Origin: Apteryx mantelli
Taxonomy: Eukaryota > Chordata > Aves > Apterygiformes > Apterygidae
Reading direction: 5' to 3'
Assembly (NCBI RefSeq): GCF_036417845.1
Contig: NC_089980.1
Location: 118,135,169 to 118,199,168, forward strand
DNA length: 64,000 nucleotides
Made by a program: the position numbers and the translations under genes. Positions 58,540 through 64,000 of this stretch are shown in pieces. The notes beneath the pieces are model-generated. The model was not told where the DNA came from and did no database searches. It saw only the letters and a program-made list of their open reading frames with translations. The stretch's first letter is position 1; every line of letters begins with the position of its first letter.

Positions 58540-59215
58540 GTAATTTTTTCCTCTGGTAGGGATGCTAATGTTACATTACTGCAGCTTGAAGTGTTGCTAC
58601 TTGTTCTGTCAGTAAGAACAAATGAAATTAATTGATTCTGATTCTCTTTCAAGTATGCTACGTGACATTATAAAATAGTTGTCAACTCTGCCATCAGAGT
58701 TTTCTTTCTGATACATTTGTGCTGTTTGTGTAAAGGGTCTGAGAACATGAGAACGGTGGTTGGAGATAAGGAATTAAATAAGGAATGCTTTCTCTTTGTG
58801 TCTCCATACAGAAGGAATATTTCTGATTGTAAATCTCCTGTATTCTGTAGGAAGTGTGACCAAAACCCAGAAGAAAGCCATCTGTACGTTTTGGGGTTTT
58901 TTTCATTTTAAAAATGGAAGTTTCTGTTGACTGAAATATGCAAATAATGTAGTATGTCTGTTCTGGTCTTGCATCTGATTTCAAGCTGTTTCTGTAGACA
59001 CTAACACTTTGAATTGAAAATTCACAAGTTCATCATGAAATAGGTTGTGAGATGGCAAATGAGGAAAAGTAGGAAAAGTTTGGGCAACAAGGGTTGTATT
59101 TGGTTTTCATGGTAGCCCAGAGCTGGCATCGCAACCGAGGACAGTGATGTAACATGTAATTTGTTTTCTGTTTTATCTTTACAGTTTCTAGTAGCAAATT
59201 CATTCTGAAACCTAA
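58540..59215. other. AT-rich sequence, possible further exon near 58818
   Basis: After an acceptor-like 'tgtgtctccatacag' at 58812 a cysteine-containing open frame (CKSPVFCRKCDQNPEESHL) runs to about 58890, before 'ct|gtacgt'. Its phase does not fit a donor at 58536, so I do not link them. Confidence 0.3.
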
Positions 59216-59219
59216 TAAT

Positions 59220-59698
59220 CACAGAATCACAGAATTGCTGAGGTTGGAAGGGACCTCTGCAGATCATCTAGTCCAACCTCCCTGCTCAAGCAGGGTCACC
59301 TAGAGCACATTGCACAGGATTGCATCCAGGCGCGTTTTGAATATCTCCAGAGAAGGAGACTCCACCACCTCTCTGGGCAACCTGTTCCAGTGCGCTGTCA
59401 CCCTCACAGTGAAGAAGTTTTTCCTCATGTTCAGATGGAAGTGTCTGTGTTTCAGTTTGTGCCCATTTCCTTGCGTCCTGTCGCTGGGCACCACTGAAAA
59501 GAGTCTGGCTCCATCCTCTCGACACCCTCCCTTCAGATACTTGTACACATTGATAAGATCTCCTCTCAGCCTTCTCTTCTCCAAGCTAAACAGGCCCAGC
59601 TCTCTCAGCCTTTCCTCATAAGAGAGATGCTCCAGTCCCCTAATCATCTTTGTGGCCCTTCGCTGGACTTGCTCCACTAGTGCCACATCCCTCTTGTG
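59220..59698 (-). mobile_element. CR1 LINE 3' fragment, antisense, young subfamily
   Basis: Two CACAGAAT octamers at 59220-59235 (the reverse complement of ATTCTGTG) mark the 3' end. The 3' UTR and the last 128 codons of the reverse-transcriptase ORF follow on the minus strand, open from 59686 to 59300 and ending DAILCNVL. By my count only 8 of 128 residues differ from the matching part of the element at 53.9-56.8 kb, so both belong to the same recent subfamily. The copy is truncated at its 5' end near 59698 and has no endonuclease or RT core. It is oriented head-on to the larger copy, with the 3' ends facing each other. Confidence 0.95.
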
Positions 59699-59699
59699 A

Positions 59700-62600
59700 T
59701 GTGATATTACTAACTACCATCCCACTGAGATGAACAGAGGCTGCACTACATGCTTTGTATGTTCTTTTCAGACTTATTTTTTTAAGGCTGTCTTGTGATT
59801 CAAAGATGTCATCCACATTTGCACTGAATTCACGGATATTCCTTAGGACCATAACAGATATAATACAGAAGTCTTCAATCTGAAGTCACAAGTATTCTGT
59901 GTGACTGAAGTGTTTGACTGTCAGCTAGCAGTGTAGATATCCAGGAAATGACAGTGCTAAAGAGTTCAAGAAGTTGCATGTCACTGTTGGTTGAACAGTA
60001 AAATAATTGGTTATTTTATTCTGTGTGGTTAGACTATGCAGTCTTTATTTTAAAATTAATGATATTTTTAAACCAGCTATGTGTAAGTATGAATATTGGT
60101 TCTTGTAATAGATAATACAGCTTTCTTTTCCACTAAGCATTTACGCTTTTTTCAAATCCTCCTATGATCAATGAAACTTGGTTTAACACTGAACTGAAAT
60201 ATTTTTCTATTTCTTGTCAGGCTTATAAGACTAATATTAAAATAAAGAGAAGAAAGTAAGAAACTAGCTACGGTAGAGGAAAAATTGAAAGTATTCCTCC
60301 AGACTTTTGCAACAAGTGACAAATAGGAAAGGGATTATAACTAATCTTTGTAGGGTACAGTCTATATTAGCATGGCTCTGTAGCCATGGTATGATTAAAA
60401 GCAATAGTCCACAGCCTGTGCTGAGCATGTAAGGCATCTGTAGCACAAATAAGTGTCAACTGGTGGCTGTATGATGACACTAAATTGAGGATTTCAGGAT
60501 TACTGTCCCACGTGTTGCACGTAAAAGAGATTACAAGCAAGGAATGTGGTTAAGTAGACAAAGGTATATTAAATGCACCTGAGAAACTACCTGGTGATGC
60601 TCATCCAGTGAAGGCTATTAAATACTGAGAATGCATCCTGAGCTGGGTGTTTGCATAGACCCTACCCTCTTGTCATGCTATGTCACTCCTTTCTTCCAAA
60701 CTTTTTAACTTTTTTATAGCATTGTGGGATTCTACCACCTATAAGAAGGTTCAAATCAGATGAATGCTTTTATCATTTTTCTGTTCTTCAGCGTAAGGCA
60801 GCAGACTTGATCTCATTGTTTGACTGAATAGAGTTTTGCTGCTCGAGTCTCTGCGGGAGAGGGTTAGCAGCTTTGAATCCTCAGCTTGGGGTGCGTGTGT
60901 GTGTGTATCTGTCCATCCTCTTGAAAAGACTTTTTTCCTCAGTATTTTTCTTAGTACTTTTGGGCATATCCTATGCTCAGCTTGTGAATGTCTGGCAAGC
61001 TAACTCATTCCTCTCCCTTGTTTGCCCCGAAGAGGGACCTTGGGCTCCCCAGGATTTAAGAGTTCATTGATGACAGGACACTGAGTTAGGCTCAGCTTTT
61101 CTGTATTGAGATTGTTTACAGACTTAATCTATGGTCTGTCTGTAAATCCAGATGTTTGTGCGTGCTTCCTTGAGCCTACAAAACAAGTGTTTAAATAGAC
61201 TGGTCCATCTGTATTCATATGTTGTCATTCTGAAGCAAGAGTATCAGGTGATATTACTGAAATACATGAACTACTGTACTGTATCCTTTCACTTTGTTTG
61301 TTTTTTTCTTTTTCAAACCCAGATGTAGCTGGTGTAATCATTAAAAAGGCGGGGGGAGGGGACATAATTATAAAAGTGAAAGGGGAAGGAGGGGAAGAAA
61401 TCTATTCCTTTTAGAACTAAATGTAGTGATAATGAAACTACCATTACGTACAGAAAAAAAAATCACTAGGACTCAAATGTTACTTCCCAGTGTTCCAGTG
61501 GAATTTTCTACGTTTATATGAAATGCACTGGTGCAATTTTGAAATACTGCCTTTTTTTAGCTGTGAGTATAATTCTAAGAACAAAGGTAAAGTTAAGTTT
61601 TTCTGCCATGTGAATAGTTTAATATTTTTTAGTATGTATAGGCTTCAATAAGAAATGAAAATGCTTCTCTTTGGGTTGTCCAGTATGTTACAGAATGAGG
61701 TGTCTATATCAGAATGTTACAAAAACATTTTCTGGGATACATGTTTCTTTGGATTTATTTCTCTTTAAGAATGACAGTTTTTGAGACCTAATCAGTTAGC
61801 CAGTGTCATCTTAAAATGATTCACTTAAAACGTGGATCAGTCCTTCATTTTGAGTCTTAATTCAGATTACCTGAAGGTTTGAGGATATACACTTGAATAT
61901 CTCATTTAAGCTTTTAAAGATCAAAGAGTTGCTCTCTAACTTCAAAGTGTTACTAAAACCCTACATAAACAATTAAAGCTGACTTAGTGTCTGAGGACTG
62001 AGTCTCCTTAACATATCTACAACACATTAGTTTCATTTATAAAATTGGAAGTATCTCTAAGGGACATTTGCATTGCTTGTGTTTTGTAATTATTTACAGC
62101 ATAGTTGCGAGTCTTACTAACACAATTAGGTAGCAACCATGGAAGGAGACAAAGTAAAGGTTGATATGTCAAAATAATTTCTTAGGAATGCAGTCAGGAA
62201 ACTGAAGCAAGATTTAACCTTTTTCTGTTCGTTTTCTGTCCTTAATGAGTTGCTGGGTAATTGCACATGCTGTAGGCTATCAGAAAGAAGCAAGGCACTT
62301 TTTAAAACTGTGTTTCCCTGGAGCCGTTTTCATTTCATAATACACATAGCTCAGTTTGATGTGATTAAATGGAGTAAATGTATATTCATAGATTAATTTT
62401 ATTATTCATGTCATGGAATAGGAATGGTTTGATACTCGCTCAGTCATTTGGGAGCTGTACTTTATTGGGGGGAATGTTAAGACAAAGAAGAGAGAACAAT
62501 TTTTACAAAAATAACAACATCTGTTAAAGCAATGTTTACATGTCATGCATGTCTCAAGAAATTTAAATAGAAAGTACAATTATGACACTTTTTTCTGTCT

Positions 62601-63600
62601 CAGTCATGTACTCCTAAGTTGGACAAAATTCTACCTGGCTTAAGGTGATATGCAGCCAGCTTCTTCCACTTAACTGTCAGATTTTCCTCTATTACTGGTG
62701 CTTATTGCAAACTTCATTGGCCAGCTGTTTCCTCTTGCCCTTGCAGGATTCCTCTTGAGCTGCCAGAAATAGCCTTACTAGTACCTCTCATCTTGACCAC
62801 ATACTGCTGCAGCTCTTTTCACCTGTTCTTCAAAAAATGTCCTGTGGACACATATTGCATTAGGTGTCTGAGGATGCTTCCATGAGATACTGCAGCTCAT
62901 TACCACCAAAACATGGAGGGTTCCTGTTCCTGGCCACATACTCCTTCAGCTTATAATGTGCTGGCCTTCTTGCTACATTTCTATGGAAGAAAGCAACAAG
63001 GACAGAAGTTGTAGATGTCACCAAAAGATGTTTTTTCCAAATGAGGTGTGACCAAAAGCTCAAGCTGCATGTGTACTTTAAGTGTAGGTGAAGGAATGAT
63101 TCAGCGACTCATGGTTGGGGTACCCAAAACGCAAACTGCAGACACCTGTAGCCTACAAAGCTTTTATACATGTTCTGCAAAAGTGCTTCATAAAGCATAA
63201 TAATTTTTATATAGAGAAAAAAATATTGATCCAAAAGGATTGTAGCAATTAAGGAATCTCTTCTAGCCATGCCAGAATCCGGGGGCTTTTTTGGCCTTTA
63301 TCTTGCTGTCAGCCAAAACATGGAGAATTCTGCAGCTGTACATTCTGGATCTCAGCAGACTTTCTTGACCCTTGAAAAAACTATGGAAGCAACTCTCCAC
63401 TGGAAAAATAAACCCTTTTTACTCTGTGCAGCAGTAGAGTGGCACTGCAGTGATTTTTCTAAGGGCCCTATGGCTCTTACCACTTTTCTGGGTGATAAGA
63501 GAGGAGACACCTGACATGTTCCACGTCTCATGTTCCTGAGGTTATGTGGAGATGCATCATATATCATGTCTGTCTTAAATCCTGAGATAATTAAGTATTA
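59700..63600. other. AT-rich non-coding sequence, possible small exons
   Basis: There is no supported gene. Two acceptor-like sites are notable. One, at 60221, gives a 35-nt open segment before AAA|GTAAGAAAC. The other, 'tttttctgttcttcag' at 60792, gives an 11-codon phase-0 frame ending in TGA at 60825-60827. A short GT run lies near 60891-60906. All are too short to call. Confidence 0.45.
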
Positions 63601-63609
63601 ATTTACAGT

Positions 63610-63985
63610 GTTTTGACAAAACATTGTGAATATAAGTATAGTCAAGCCAAGAAGCCCTGAGTGGGTCAGCATCAGGGTCAGCAAGGTATGTGGTTGGGCA
63701 AGGGCATACCGGCACCATAGCTCAGGCAAGGATCCAGGCCGAGTGTCTGAGCTGACCTGCAGCTCCCGAGCGGAGGGGGAGCCACCAGCAAGGCTTCTCC
63801 CAGACCTCTCCCACAGCTCTTCTGCCAGCAGCCTCATCCCCACAGCGTTGGCCTTGAGCATGTGGCCAAACCCCGGGAGGTGACGAGAGGTGGCAGAGCC
63901 TCTCGGTGCACTCAGAGCCCTGACAACACATTGGAGGTGGTGGTAGCTTCTTCGGTGCCTTCTTTCTGTCCAACTTCTCATTATT
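63610..63985. other. GC-richer patch at right edge, unassigned
   Basis: This GC-richer block has a 127-codon minus-strand open frame (63598-63981) and an 85-codon plus frame (63626-63883). The minus-strand product has no domain I recognise. The patch could be an ERV or other repeat remnant or a gene fragment cut by the window edge. Confidence 0.3.
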
Positions 63986-64000
63986 TTGCAGTAATCCTTG

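Noticed and set aside
59310-59621. Plus-strand 103-codon frame at the second CR1
   Set aside because: It is the mirror of the minus-strand reverse-transcriptase remnant, and a near-identical shadow occurs in the other copy.
60221-60827. Possible terminal exons at 60221-60255 and 60792-60827
   Set aside because: Both have good acceptors but only 11 or so codons. They are mutually incompatible in phase as a chain and have no polyadenylation signal close by, so they were left as remarks only.

Overview
The window looks like avian (or at least archosaur/turtle) nuclear DNA. It is mostly AT-rich single-copy sequence with sparse repeats. The only mobile-element family I can recognise with confidence is the CR1 LINE, including two copies with the diagnostic 3' end of tandem ATTCTGTG octamers. 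There is also one sharply bounded CpG island. No bacterial or organelle features, rRNA, tRNA or CRISPR array were seen, and no complete protein-coding host gene is visible. Nearly all long open frames are CR1 remnants, low-complexity translation, or GC-rich shadow frames in the CpG island.

Layout. 1-30 kb: AT-rich non-coding sequence with an old CR1 3' end (about 1415-1700), scattered microsatellites, small perfect hairpins, and a few short open segments bounded by plausible splice sites (4.9, 7.7, 9.8 and 25.3 kb) that could be exons, conserved elements or chance. 30.19-31.76 kb: a CpG island of about 1.5 kb with pentamer repeats, G-quadruplex motifs and a G-run/GAG/GTG tract. It is probably a promoter with the first exon of an unidentified gene. 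31.8-48 kb: AT-rich sequence with an antisense old CR1 (35.75-36.29 kb), a possible hAT-like DNA transposon relic (43.01-43.58 kb), and a 22-bp perfect palindrome. 47.9-49.8 kb: a repeat cluster, an unclassified element followed by a decayed CR1 that itself contains an antisense CR1 piece. 52.3-53.4 kb: a striking 1,110-bp pure array of a 12-bp polypyrimidine unit, about 92 copies with no difference seen. 53.88-56.76 kb: a long CR1 with endonuclease and reverse-transcriptase domains, disabled by two stops, a frameshift and a changed catalytic motif. 59.22-59.70 kb: a second young CR1 copy of the same subfamily in the opposite orientation. 59.7-64 kb: AT-rich sequence with a GC-richer patch at the right edge.

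The best hint of a host gene is on the + strand downstream of the CpG island. A 141-nt phase-0 open segment with strong splice signals lies at 58396-58536, and a possible 35-nt exon in compatible phase lies at 53835-53869, directly beside the CR1 insertion. The first of these lies between the two convergent CR1 3' ends, an arrangement known to favour RNA hairpins and exon circularisation. I do not recognise the protein, and several other segments pass the same test, so these remain candidates that RNA data would settle.
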